This document shows positions 51,097-59,765 of a DNA stretch of 64,000 nt, piece after piece. Position numbers and translations under genes: made by a program. The DNA is from Leucobacter ruminantium (GTDB lineage Bacteria; Actinomycetota; Actinomycetes; Actinomycetales; Microbacteriaceae). The notes beneath the pieces are model-generated. The model did no database searches, was not told where the DNA came from, and worked only from the letters and a program-made list of their open reading frames with translations. Where the stretch lies: contig NZ_JAGDYL010000006.1 in NCBI RefSeq assembly GCF_017565705.1, forward strand, positions 124,001 through 188,000. The letters are read 5' to 3'. Every line of letters begins with the position of its first letter. Positions within the stretch are counted from its first letter, which is position 1.

Positions 51097-51981
51097 ATGA
51101 CGCGTACGGGGCGCACGGGGCGCGCGAAAGATCCCGGTAGCTCGAAACGCCTCCTCGCCCCGCGCGATCTCTCGGCCCTCCTCGCGCTCTCGGCCATGAG
51201 CGGCCGAGACATGCTGCGCCACCGTCTCACCGGCTTCGCCGCCCTGTTCATGTTCGCGTGGATGATCGCGCTCTACGTCGTCATGTCGCTGATGACCGGC
51301 GGCTGGTCGCTCACGGACGAGGCATCGCAGGCGAGGGATCCACTGCGGTCGGCTCTCCCCGGTGTGCTCCTGACCGGCATCGCCGCGATCGCATTCATGG
51401 GGACCACCGTGCCCATCGTCGCCATGCGGGAGCGCGGCATGCTGCGCCTGCTCGGGACGACGCCGCTGCGCCGCCCGGTCTTCCTCGCCGCGCAGTTGCC
51501 CGTCAGGCTGATCCTCGTCGCGGTCGAGACGGCCGTCGCCGTCGGCATCGCGGAGCTGCGAGGCTTCACCGAGGACCTCGACCCGCTGCGTCTGGCCGTG
51601 ACGCTCGTGCTCGGCACAGCGATGTGCTTCGCCTTCGCGTTCCTGTTCGCGGCGCGCGCGAGCAGCTCCGAGGCCGCCCATCATGCGACGACCTTCCTGT
51701 GCGTCGCACTGCTCTTCGCGTCCGGCGGCATCGTGCCGATCGCGACGCTCCCCGACCCGCTCCTCACCGCTGCCCATACGCTGCCTCCCGTCTGGTTCGC
51801 CACCGCCCTCGGTGCGGATCTGACCGGCGCCGCGTCACCGCTGCTCCCGCTGCCGCTGCTGTGGCTGATGATGGCGGTGACGACAGGGGCCATAGGGATC
51901 GCTGCCACCCGCCGATTCAGGTGGGATCAGACGGAACACACACCAGCACCAGCACCAGCACGAACGGAGCCTCGCCCATGA
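51097..51981 (+). CDS. ABC-2-type transporter permease
   Basis: A 294-residue membrane protein with six predicted helices after a basic 30-residue N-terminus. The layout (helix pair, amphipathic MRERGMLRLLGTTPL coupling region, then four helices) is that of ABC-2 exporter permeases. First gene of a four-gene operon that also encodes its ATPase (52615-53622). Its stop overlaps the next start as ATGA. Substrate unknown; drug, peptide or lipid export are all possible. Confidence 0.85.
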   Translation: MTRTGRTGRAKDPGSSKRLLAPRDLSALLALSAMSGRDMLRHRLTGFAALFMFAWMIALYVVMSLMTGGWSLTDEASQARDPLRSALPGVLLTGIAAIAFMGTTVPIVAMRERGMLRLLGTTPLRRPVFLAAQLPVRLILVAVETAVAVGIAELRGFTEDLDPLRLAVTLVLGTAMCFAFAFLFAARASSSEAAHHATTFLCVALLFASGGIVPIATLPDPLLTAAHTLPPVWFATALGADLTGAASPLLPLPLLWLMMAVTTGAIGIAATRRFRWDQTEHTPAPAPARTEPRP

Positions 51982-52391
51982 GCATCGACGACCCCAGGTA
52001 CACTCAACGCGAGCGCCGGGCGGGGCGCCGATACACGCGGGAGTTCGGCGCGGCCATCGTCCTGTGGCTCGCGCTCTTCCTCGGCCTCCCGGCGCTCTGG
52101 CCGGTCGAACCGGGCGGCGGCCCGGCCCTGCTGCAGGCGCTGCTCCCGGTGCTGCCGCTGCTGTGGGCGGCGGTCGCGATCGCTCGCCACGTCGCGAGCA
52201 CCGACGAGATGCAGCGGCAACTGCTCTTCCGCAGCTTCGGGTTCGGCTTCGCCGCGGCATCGCTCGCCGCGGTCGTGCTGACGATGCTCTGGGGCCAGGG
52301 ATTCCGCCCTCCCGTGCCGACGATGTGGACCTTCCTCGCAGGCATGGTCGGCTGGTCGCTGGCGCTCGCGGTCTCATTCGGAAGGCGCTGA
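51978..52391 (+). CDS. Small membrane protein of the ABC-XRE operon
   Basis: A 137-residue protein with a charged N-terminus (RRAGRRYTREF) and four hydrophobic segments near residues 23-42, 49-66, 88-105 and 115-134. It shares its operon with an XRE regulator 2 bp downstream, a pairing seen in other genomes for small membrane-plus-HTH gene pairs. It has no recognisable catalytic motif. The start is fixed by the ATGA overlap. Confidence 0.75.
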   Translation: MSIDDPRYTQRERRAGRRYTREFGAAIVLWLALFLGLPALWPVEPGGGPALLQALLPVLPLLWAAVAIARHVASTDEMQRQLLFRSFGFGFAAASLAAVVLTMLWGQGFRPPVPTMWTFLAGMVGWSLALAVSFGRR

Positions 52392-52393
52392 CC

Positions 52394-52615
52394 GTGCGGA
52401 ACGACATCCGGGCCATGCGCACGGCGTGCGGCTGGTCGCAGGCCGCGCTCGCCGAGCTGCTCGGCGTCTCACGGCAGACGGTGAACGCGCTCGAGACGGG
52501 GCGCTACGATCCCTCGCTGCCCCTCGCCTTCCGCATCGCGCGCCTCTTCGAGGTGCCCATCGAGCAGGTGTTCTTCGCCGACGCCGACGACGCGCCGCCC
52601 AGCGGGGGCCGCTGA
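52394..52615 (+). CDS. Small XRE-family transcriptional regulator
   Basis: A 73-residue protein that is almost entirely one helix-turn-helix: MRTACGWSQAALAELLGVSRQTVNALETGRY, followed by PSLPLAFRIARLFEVPIEQVFF. This matches the YozG/small XRE group that pairs with membrane proteins. GTG start 2 bp after the preceding stop. Its stop shares a base with the ATPase start (TGATG). Likely local regulator of the operon. Confidence 0.88.
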   Translation: MRNDIRAMRTACGWSQAALAELLGVSRQTVNALETGRYDPSLPLAFRIARLFEVPIEQVFFADADDAPPSGGR

Positions 52616-53622
52616 TGGCTCGCGCTCGCACGTCGGCCGAGCTCGACCGCGGAATAGTCGTGGAGGGTCTGTCGGCGGGATACGGCGATCACGAGGTGCT
52701 CGCGGGCCTCGACCTCTCGATCTCCCCCGGAGAGCTCTTCGGCCTGCTCGGCCCGAACGGGGCAGGCAAGACCACGCTGGCCGAGACGATCGCCGGGTTG
52801 CGTCGCCCGCGCTTCGGCACCGTGCGGGTAGCGGGCCTCGATCCCTCGCGGGCGCGCGAGGAGATCACGTCCGTTCTCGCGGTGCAGCCGCAGGCTTCCG
52901 CACTGTTCCCGACCCTGACCGCTCGCGAGACGCTCGCGCTCTTCGCCTCGTTCCACACCGACCCCGTGCGCCCCGACGAGGTGCTGCGGACCGTGGGCCT
53001 CGCGGGCGCGGCGGCGACCCGAGTCGGACGGCTCTCGGTCGGGCAGCGGCAGCGGCTGCTCATCGGCGTCGCACTCGTGGGGCGGCCGCGCGTGCTCGTG
53101 CTCGACGAGCCCTCGGCCGCGCTCGATCCCGCGGGCCGGCGCGAGCTCAGGGGTCTCATCCGTTCCCTGCGGGACGAGGGATCCACGGTTCTGCTCACCA
53201 CGCACCACCTCGATGAGGCCGCCGAGCTGTGCGACCGCATCGGCGTCCTGAGCGAGGGACGGCTCGTCGCGCTCGGCTCCCCCGACGAGCTCACCCGACG
53301 GTTCTCGGGCCTGGCCGAGGTCGTGTTCTCGATTCCCGACGAGGTCGGGGCGAGGGATCGGCTGGCCGCGGCGCTCGGCGGGGAGCGGCCCGCGTCCCCG
53401 ACTGCACCGGCCGCCCCGGCTCCCCCGCTCATCGCCGCTCCTCCGCGGATCGAGCCGATCGGCGATCGGCTCGTCGTGAGGGTGAGCTGCGCGGACCCCG
53501 ACGCCGTGCTCCGCGCCGTGACCTTCGCGCGCGGCCTCCGGGCCTCCGGTCTCACGGCGCGCCGGGGAACGCTCGAAGAAGCCTATCTGCGGCTGACCGG
53601 AGCGCCCCGTTCCGGGGGCTGA
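52615..53622 (+). CDS. ABC exporter ATP-binding protein
   Basis: A 335-residue ABC ATPase with Walker A GPNGAGKTT, signature LSVGQRQR (Val for Gly), Walker B VLVLDEPSAALD and H-loop TTHHLDE. After the ATPase there is a 100-residue extension of the DUF4162 type, with an Ala/Pro-rich linker near residues 258-278. It drives the permease encoded at the start of the operon. GAGGGATC octamers occur twice inside the gene. Confidence 0.9.
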   Translation: MARARTSAELDRGIVVEGLSAGYGDHEVLAGLDLSISPGELFGLLGPNGAGKTTLAETIAGLRRPRFGTVRVAGLDPSRAREEITSVLAVQPQASALFPTLTARETLALFASFHTDPVRPDEVLRTVGLAGAAATRVGRLSVGQRQRLLIGVALVGRPRVLVLDEPSAALDPAGRRELRGLIRSLRDEGSTVLLTTHHLDEAAELCDRIGVLSEGRLVALGSPDELTRRFSGLAEVVFSIPDEVGARDRLAAALGGERPASPTAPAAPAPPLIAAPPRIEPIGDRLVVRVSCADPDAVLRAVTFARGLRASGLTARRGTLEEAYLRLTGAPRSGG

Positions 53623-53641
53623 GTGCTTCAGCGAGGGACCC

Positions 53642-55045
53642 CTATCGCTCCGAGACCCGCCCCGCGATCCCGGCGATGGATGCGAGCACCAGCGGCCGCA
53701 CCGCCCACAACGCGACACCCGCGACCACGAGACCGCCCGCGAACCACCAGAACCCCACCCACGACACCCCGGGCGTGCCCGCGAACATGTGATTCAGGTT
53801 CTTCAACGCACCCGTCGCGAACACCAGGAACACATGCACCACCACGAACCCCACGAAGAACAGCATCGTCGGATAGTGGAGCGCCCGCGCCACCGGCGCC
53901 GGATACACCCGGTTCAGTTTCTCCGCGCCCTGCGGCCACCACTCACTCATCCGCACCCCGCTGATCGCCGCGAGCGGCGCCGCGATGAACACGACCGTGA
54001 AGTACATCAGCTGCTGCAGACTGTTGTAGTTCACCCACCCATCCTCGACCGGCCACTCCAACGTCAGATACTGCAACCCCGCACTGAGCGCGTTCGGGAA
54101 CACCTCGAGGCTCGTCGGCACGATCCGCACCCAGTGCCCCGACACGAACAACAGCACCACGAACATCACCCCGTTGACCAGCCACAGCACATCCAGCAAG
54201 GTGTGCAGCCACAGATACAGGGACACCTTCTTCCCGCCCCGCTTCGGGGTGTAGAACGCATCCGGCTTCCGCTGACGCCGCACCAAGAGACCCGTGCGCA
54301 CGATGAGCACCATGAAGAAGAAGTTCAGGAAATGACTCCACCGCGCCCACGCGGGGAACCCATCCTCGACGAACTCGGGCAGGTGGTACTCCCCCGGATA
54401 CCGGGCCAGGAACCCCGGCACCCCCGGCAACGTCGTCACCCCGCGCGCGACCAGCACGATGATCCCCGCCGCGACCACCGCACCCCCGCCGAACAGCAGC
54501 ACGACCCGCACCCACCGGGCCAGCGACCGCGAACCCAGCACGAGCGGAGCGCGCCGCGGGCGGGCCTGCACGGCCGGGGCCGCCCGTGTGATGGGGCTCG
54601 GAACCTCGGACGCGGAAGCGGGCTCGGGTTTGAGCTCATCTGGTTCGGAGACTGCACTCATCGGGACAACGACCGGGTTCTCCACGGCCGAGGGCTCGGC
54701 CCCCGCCGACACCTCCGGTAGACGCGCGGGGGCGAGCGCGAAACCGACCGGCGGCCACGGCTCTCCGCCCGGCACCCGCGGCAGCCCCCGCCGCAATGGC
54801 GTCCCACTCGCAGCGGTGAGCCTCACCGCGGCGGTCTCAGCAGCAGAGACGGCAGCAGCGGCGACGGAAGCCAGGACGGCAACGGAGGAGCCCCTCGTCT
54901 GCTCGGCAGCCACGACGGTCTCCGTCACGACAGTCCTGTCCGCGATGCCGCCCCCGTCAGCGACACGCGAGGCCCCCATCGGCCACGGCTCTCCGCCAGG
55001 CACCCGCGGCAGACCCCGCCTGACGGAGTGTCCGTACGTCGCCAT
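53642..55045 (-). CDS. Cytochrome b/b6-type membrane protein coupled to etfA
   Basis: A 467-residue protein. Residues 1-165 are low-complexity (Ala/Pro/Glu-rich) and carry the same 14-residue motif, RRGLPRVPGGEPWP, at 9-22 and 85-98. Five or so helices follow in a cytochrome b561/formate-dehydrogenase-gamma-like domain. Candidate heme His occur in RWSHFLNFF, LWLHTLLD, SGHW, ALHYPTMLFF and VVVHVFLVF. It starts 4 bp after the etfA stop, so it belongs to the valine/ETF operon. A role in passing electrons from ETF to quinone is inference; family relatives usually partner molybdoenzymes. Confidence 0.8.
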   Translation of the reverse strand: MATYGHSVRRGLPRVPGGEPWPMGASRVADGGGIADRTVVTETVVAAEQTRGSSVAVLASVAAAAVSAAETAAVRLTAASGTPLRRGLPRVPGGEPWPPVGFALAPARLPEVSAGAEPSAVENPVVVPMSAVSEPDELKPEPASASEVPSPITRAAPAVQARPRRAPLVLGSRSLARWVRVVLLFGGGAVVAAGIIVLVARGVTTLPGVPGFLARYPGEYHLPEFVEDGFPAWARWSHFLNFFFMVLIVRTGLLVRRQRKPDAFYTPKRGGKKVSLYLWLHTLLDVLWLVNGVMFVVLLFVSGHWVRIVPTSLEVFPNALSAGLQYLTLEWPVEDGWVNYNSLQQLMYFTVVFIAAPLAAISGVRMSEWWPQGAEKLNRVYPAPVARALHYPTMLFFVGFVVVHVFLVFATGALKNLNHMFAGTPGVSWVGFWWFAGGLVVAGVALWAVRPLVLASIAGIAGRVSER

Positions 55046-55049
55046 CGCG

Positions 55050-56078
55050 CTACCGCCCCCGGCCTTCGAGCGCCGCGATCAGCTGCGGCACAACCTGGAA
55101 CACGTCTCCGACGACGCCGAAATCGGCGATCTCGAAGATCGGGGCATCCGCGTCCTTGTTGATCGCGACGACCGTCTTGGCGGTCTGCATACCCGCCCGG
55201 TGCTGGATCGCACCCGAGATCCCGAGCGCCACGTACAGTTGCGGCGACACCGCAACCCCCGTCTGGCCGACCTGGAACGACTGCGGCACCCACCCCGCGT
55301 CCACGGCGGCGCGAGACGCCCCCACCGCCGCTCCCAGCGCGTCGGCGAGCTGCTCGACGAGCGCGAACCCCTCCTGCGAACCGAGCCCGCGGCCGCCCGA
55401 GACGACCCGCTCGGCACCGCGCAGCTCCGGTCGCGACGACACCGCGGCCACCGGCTCGAACGACTCGACACTGGCAGCCGGTCTCCCCGAGGCCTCGACC
55501 CGCAGCGACTCGACGACGGGTGCGCGAGACTCGGCCCGCAGCTGCACCGCGCCCTCGCGCACCGTGACCACGATGAGGCCGAGCGTCGCGGCCGATACGA
55601 CCGTGTAGCTCCCGCCGTACACGGAGTGCCGCACCGCGATCCCCTCGGCGTCGCGCTCGATCCCTATCGCATCGACGGCGATGACAGCGCGAGCCCGCGC
55701 GGCATAGCGGCCCGCGATATCGCGGCCGTTCACCGAGTGCGGCAGCAGCACCGCGTCCGGCTGCACGCGCTCGACCGCGGCCGCGACGGCGTCCACCGCC
55801 GGAGTTCCCAGCAGCGAGGGATCAGTCTCGGCCGTCAGCACACAGGCCGCGCCGAGGCCCGCTGCCGCGGCGGCCGCCTCCTCGAGATCGCCCACCGCCG
55901 CACTCCCGGCTCCGGCACCGGTCCCAGCTCCGGCTCCGATGACCAGCGCCACGGGGGTGCCGACCGCCGAAGCGGCTCCGAGCAGGCCGGCCGCACTCGC
56001 ACCGAGCGCTCCCCCGGACTGCGCCTCCAGCACGACCAGAATCGCATCGTCGGCGTACTCGCCGCTCATCTCGCTCAT
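55050..56078 (-). CDS. etfA: Electron transfer flavoprotein subunit alpha
   Basis: A 342-residue FixB/EtfA protein. The C-terminal FAD-binding domain shows [27 protein letters not shown] and [21 protein letters not shown]. The N-terminal part has an Ala/Gly-rich loop (GAGAGTGAGAG). I use the ATG 56078, preceded by AGGAGCGG, over one 15 nt further up. It forms ETF with EtfB encoded just upstream and takes electrons from acyl-CoA dehydrogenases. Confidence 0.94.
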   Translation of the reverse strand: MSEMSGEYADDAILVVLEAQSGGALGASAAGLLGAASAVGTPVALVIGAGAGTGAGAGSAAVGDLEEAAAAAAGLGAACVLTAETDPSLLGTPAVDAVAAAVERVQPDAVLLPHSVNGRDIAGRYAARARAVIAVDAIGIERDAEGIAVRHSVYGGSYTVVSAATLGLIVVTVREGAVQLRAESRAPVVESLRVEASGRPAASVESFEPVAAVSSRPELRGAERVVSGGRGLGSQEGFALVEQLADALGAAVGASRAAVDAGWVPQSFQVGQTGVAVSPQLYVALGISGAIQHRAGMQTAKTVVAINKDADAPIFEIADFGVVGDVFQVVPQLIAALEGRGR

Positions 56079-56103
56079 CGTTCCGCTCCTCATGCCTCAG
56101 GCC

Positions 56104-56925
56104 TCACACCAACCGGTTCTCGATCAGGAAGTCCGCGAGTTGCTCGCCGGCATCGCCCGCGTCCACGATCCTCAGGCCCGCGGCCCGGGGCGGCCTCTCG
56201 GCGATGGACAGCATGATCGATCTCGGCACCGAGAGGTCACCTGCATCAACGCCGAGGTCCTCCGGAGAGAGCACTTCGACAGGCTTCTTCTTCGCCGCGA
56301 GAATGCCCTTGAAGTTCGGGAAGCGCGCCGCGGGCAGCGCCTCCGTCACGGAGACCACCGCGGGCAGCGGGGCCGTCAGCTTCTGCACGCCGCCCTCGAC
56401 CGGCCTCACGCCCGAGACCGCGTCGGCGGTGATTCTCAGCTCGGACAGCCCGCTCAGCAGCGGCATCTCCAGCAGCTCGGCCAGCATGGCCGGAACCACT
56501 CCGCCGGCGCCGTCGGTCGAGGCGTTCCCGGCGAGCACGAGGTCCGCCCCCGATCTGCGTACAGCGGCGGCGAGCACCTCAGCGGTGAGTCCCGCGTCGG
56601 CGCCCGAGAGCGCATCACCCACGACTTGCACGCCCGAGTCGGCTCCGACGGCCAGCACCTTCCGCAGGGTGGAGGCAGCGCCCGCCGGCGCCATCATCAC
56701 GACCGTCACCTCCACGCCCCCGGCCGAATCGCCCCCGGCCGAATCACCCCCGGCCGAATCGCTCTCGGCCGAATCCGCATAGGCCAGCGCCGCCTCGAGC
56801 GCTCGCTCGCAGATCTCATCGGGCACTGCCTCCGAGGCCGCTCGCGCGGCGAGCCCGGTCTCGAGGTCCAGCACCCGATCACCGTAGGTGTCGGGGACCT
56901 CCTTCATCAGAACGATGATCCGCAT
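56104..56925 (-). CDS. etfB: Electron transfer flavoprotein subunit beta
   Basis: A 273-residue FixA/EtfB protein opening with RIIVLMKEVPDTYGDRV. ASTDGAGGVVPAMLAELLEMP and the late FPNFKGILAAKKKP motif are standard. Residues about 51-70 are four five-residue repeats (DSAES, then DSAGG three times) encoded by a 15-bp tandem array; most homologues lack them. It carries the AMP-binding role of ETF. Confidence 0.93.
   Translation of the reverse strand: MRIIVLMKEVPDTYGDRVLDLETGLAARAASEAVPDEICERALEAALAYADSAESDSAGGDSAGGDSAGGVEVTVVMMAPAGAASTLRKVLAVGADSGVQVVGDALSGADAGLTAEVLAAAVRRSGADLVLAGNASTDGAGGVVPAMLAELLEMPLLSGLSELRITADAVSGVRPVEGGVQKLTAPLPAVVSVTEALPAARFPNFKGILAAKKKPVEVLSPEDLGVDAGDLSVPRSIMLSIAERPPRAAGLRIVDAGDAGEQLADFLIENRLV
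56716..56775 (-). repeat. Four tandem copies of a 15-bp unit within etfB
   Basis: GCCCCCGGCCGAATC repeats at 56716, 56731, 56746 and 56761; the first two are identical. They add DSAGG-type pentapeptides in a surface loop. Copy number changes would keep frame. Confidence 0.93.
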
Positions 56926-56970
56926 CGTTGCTCCTTCGCGGAATTCCTGGGGGTACGGGGGCTACAGGGA

Positions 56971-57747
56971 TCAGCGGTGCCCGAAGTCGGGCGAGCGCTT
57001 GTCGCGGAAGGCGCGCATGCCCTCCGTCTGGTCATCGAGCGCGAAGGTCGCCGTGAACGCCTGCTTCTCGAAGCGCAGCCCCTCGGCGAGCACGGTCTCC
57101 TCCGCGGCCTGCAGTGCCTCCTTCGCGGCGTAGACCACGGGCAGCGACATCGAGGCGATGGTCTCGGCCGTCGCCGCGGCCTCCGCGAGCAACTCGTCGG
57201 CGGGGACGACGCGCGAGACGAGCCCGGCCCGTTCGGCCTCCTCCGCGTCCATCGTGCGCCCGGTGAGCACGAGCTCGGCCGCCTTGTACCTGCCGACCGC
57301 GCGCGGCAGCCGCTGCGTGCCGCCCATGCCGGGAATCACGCCGAGCTTGATCTCGGGCTGCCCGAACCGGGCCGTGTCGGCCGCGAGGATGATGTCGCAC
57401 ATCATCGCGAGCTCGCAGCCCCCGCCCAGCGCGAAGCCCGCGACCGCGGCGACCACCGGTGTGCGCAGCCGCGAGAACTCCGACCACTCCGCGAACGGAT
57501 CATCGAGGTACATGTCGACGTAGTCGCGCTCGGCCATCTCCTTGATATCGGCGCCCGCCGCGAAGGCCTTTGCCGAACCCGTGATCACGATGGCGCCGAT
57601 GTCGGGGTCGGCGTCGTAGGCCCTGCCCGCCGAGACGATCTCGCGCATCAGTTGCCGGTTCAGCGCGTTGAGCGCCTCGGGACGATTCAGGGTGATGTGG
57701 CCGACCCGGCCTCGGGTCTCGGTCAGGATCAGTTCGTATTCCGACAT
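56971..57747 (-). CDS. Enoyl-CoA hydratase (crotonase family)
   Basis: A 258-residue crotonase. The oxyanion-hole motif is [10 protein letters not shown], followed by [14 protein letters not shown]. The two catalytic Glu fit GCELAM and [13 protein letters not shown]. In this operon it would hydrate methacrylyl-CoA in valine breakdown, though short-chain enoyl-CoA substrates are equally compatible. Ribosome site GAAAGG. It lies between etfB (45 bp) and mmsB (54 bp). Confidence 0.9.
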   Translation of the reverse strand: MSEYELILTETRGRVGHITLNRPEALNALNRQLMREIVSAGRAYDADPDIGAIVITGSAKAFAAGADIKEMAERDYVDMYLDDPFAEWSEFSRLRTPVVAAVAGFALGGGCELAMMCDIILAADTARFGQPEIKLGVIPGMGGTQRLPRAVGRYKAAELVLTGRTMDAEEAERAGLVSRVVPADELLAEAAATAETIASMSLPVVYAAKEALQAAEETVLAEGLRFEKQAFTATFALDDQTEGMRAFRDKRSPDFGHR

Positions 57748-57801
57748 CGTGTCGCCTTTCTTGTTGGTACGGCTCGGCCGGTCGGCCGTGCCCGACCGAC
57801 G

Positions 57802-58707
57802 CTACCGCGCCGGGCCCGCCTCGCGGATGGTGTCGATGATGCCCGAGAAGTCTCGGTCGGATCCCTCGCCCGCCGCGTAGGCCGCGTAGATCTCTCGGGC
57901 GAGCAGGCCGAGCTTCGCGTCGACGCCCGTCGAGGCGATCGCCTGTTCGGCGAGGCCGAGATCCTTCGCCATGAGCGGGCCCGCGAACCCCGGCCGGTAG
58001 TCGTTGTTCGCCGGGCTGCTCGGCACCGGGCCCGGTACGGGGCAGTTCGTGCTCAGCGCCCAGCACTGCGCCGACGCGTTGTTCATCACGTCGAAGAGCA
58101 CGCCGTGCTCGAGGCCCAGACGCTCGCCGAGCACGAAGGCCTCGGCCACGGCGATCTGGGTGATGCCGAGCACCATGTTGTTGCACGCCTTCGCCGCCTG
58201 TCCGAGGCCGTGACCGCCGCAGTGCACGATGCGGCGGCCCATCGCCTCGAGCAGCGGGAGGGCCGCCGAGAAGTCGTCGGCCTCGCCGCCGACCATGAAT
58301 GCGAGCGTCGCGTTCTCGGCCCCGACGACTCCGCCCGAGACGGGCGCGTCGAGCGCGCGGTGGCCCGCCGCCGCAGCGAGTTCCGCCGCCCGACGCGCCT
58401 CGTCGACGGCGATCGTGGAGCAGTCGAGGAACAGCGTGCCGGGCCGCGCGGCTGCGAGCAGTCCGTCACCCGAGTCGCCGGAGTACGCGGCGATCAAGTG
58501 CCGCCCGGCGGGCAGCATCGTGAGCACGACGTCGGCCTCGCGCGCGGCCGCGGACGCCGAAGGCGCGACGCGGATCCCTGACGCCCCGGCCGCCTCGCGG
58601 GCCGCCGGGGCCAGGTCGAAGGCGGTGACGTCGAAGCCGGCTCTCGTCAGATTCACCGCCATGGGGCCGCCCATATGCCCGAGTCCGATGAATGCGATGG
58701 TGGTCAT
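57802..58707 (-). CDS. mmsB: 3-hydroxyisobutyrate dehydrogenase
   Basis: A 301-residue NAD-dependent beta-hydroxyacid dehydrogenase that oxidises 3-hydroxyisobutyrate to methylmalonate semialdehyde. Rossmann motif GLGHMGGPMAVNL, substrate loop DAPVSGGVVGAENATLAFMVGG and the catalytic Lys in KACNNMVLG are present. The context (mmsA, acyl-CoA hydrolase) supports this specificity within a broad family. ATG overlaps the stop of the hydrolase gene. Confidence 0.92.
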   Translation of the reverse strand: MTTIAFIGLGHMGGPMAVNLTRAGFDVTAFDLAPAAREAAGASGIRVAPSASAAAREADVVLTMLPAGRHLIAAYSGDSGDGLLAAARPGTLFLDCSTIAVDEARRAAELAAAAGHRALDAPVSGGVVGAENATLAFMVGGEADDFSAALPLLEAMGRRIVHCGGHGLGQAAKACNNMVLGITQIAVAEAFVLGERLGLEHGVLFDVMNNASAQCWALSTNCPVPGPVPSSPANNDYRPGFAGPLMAKDLGLAEQAIASTGVDAKLGLLAREIYAAYAAGEGSDRDFSGIIDTIREAGPAR

Positions 58708-59765
58708 GATGTCTTCTCTCCTTCGACGAAGTACGCGCCGATGATCTCCGGCGTCACATCGGTGTGCACGGCCGGGATCCAGCGCGGGTTACGATCCCTT
58801 TCGATGAGCTGAGCCCTGATGCCCTCGGCGAAGTCGTGGGTTCGAAGGGCGTGCATCGAGACCCGGAACTCGGTGCGCAACGCGGCTTCGAGGTCGGGCA
58901 GGTCGCGGGCCCGGCGCAGCGATTCCAGCGTCACCGCGAGCGCCGTCGGCGACTTCTCGTCGATGATCGCGGCGAGCGCGTCCGCGCCGTCGTCGCCGAG
59001 GGCGCGCAGCGCGGCGAGGATCTCGGGCACGGTATCCGCGGCGAACGCCGCGTCGGTCCAGGTGCGCTCGTGTTCGAATCGGCCAGGAGGCGGATCCTGG
59101 GAGAAGCGCGCGATCGCGTCGTCGACGTCCTCGGTCTCCAGCGCGGCGAGCAACCCTTCGATACGATCGGCCGCGACGAAGACATCGGCGAGGCCCAGGA
59201 GGATGGCGTCGGCCGCACTCACGCTCTCGGCCGTCAGAGCGATACGCGTCCCGAGTTCGCCCGGCGCCCGCGAGAGCAGCCATGAGGCGCCGACGTCGGG
59301 AATGTAGCCGATCGTCACCTCGGGGAATCCGAGCCGGGACGTCTCGCTCACCACGCGGTGCGAGCCGTGCGCCGAGACGCCGATGCCTCCGCCGAGCACC
59401 AGGCCGCGCTGCAGCGCGACATAGGGCTTGGGGTATGAGGCGATCGCGGCGTTCATCGCGTACTCGTCCCTCCAGAAGGCCGCAGAGGCGGTCCCATCAC
59501 CCTGCCTGGCGTCTTCGTAGAGCGAGACGACGCCGCCGCCGGCGCAGAGGCCGCGATCGCCGACGCCGTCCACGGCGACCGTGGCGATCTCCGGGTCGTC
59601 ACGCCAGGCATCGAGCGCGTTCGATATGAGTCCGACCATCTCGTGCGTCAGCGCGTTGATCGCCCCCGGACGGTTGAGAGTGATCAGCCCGAGTCGGCCG
59701 CGACGCTCCGTCAGCACAGGCGGGGCAGTCTCGGCGGGCGGGCGCAGAGGCTCCATCCCGCTCAT
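58704..59765 (-). CDS. 3-hydroxyisobutyryl-CoA hydrolase
   Basis: A 353-residue crotonase-superfamily thioesterase. Its longer length and the motif PEVTIGYIPDVGASW separate it from simple hydratases; GLCAGGGVVSLY and GLVLGGGIGVS are the oxyanion elements. It releases 3-hydroxyisobutyrate from its CoA ester, providing the MmsB substrate. Coupled by ATGA to the acyl-CoA dehydrogenase upstream and to mmsB downstream. Confidence 0.9.
   Translation of the reverse strand: MSGMEPLRPPAETAPPVLTERRGRLGLITLNRPGAINALTHEMVGLISNALDAWRDDPEIATVAVDGVGDRGLCAGGGVVSLYEDARQGDGTASAAFWRDEYAMNAAIASYPKPYVALQRGLVLGGGIGVSAHGSHRVVSETSRLGFPEVTIGYIPDVGASWLLSRAPGELGTRIALTAESVSAADAILLGLADVFVAADRIEGLLAALETEDVDDAIARFSQDPPPGRFEHERTWTDAAFAADTVPEILAALRALGDDGADALAAIIDEKSPTALAVTLESLRRARDLPDLEAALRTEFRVSMHALRTHDFAEGIRAQLIERDRNPRWIPAVHTDVTPEIIGAYFVEGEKTS

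Noticed and set aside
57802-59765. Frameshift or fusion between mmsB and the hydrolase
   Set aside because: The 4-bp ATGA overlap is a normal coupled arrangement and both proteins are full length.
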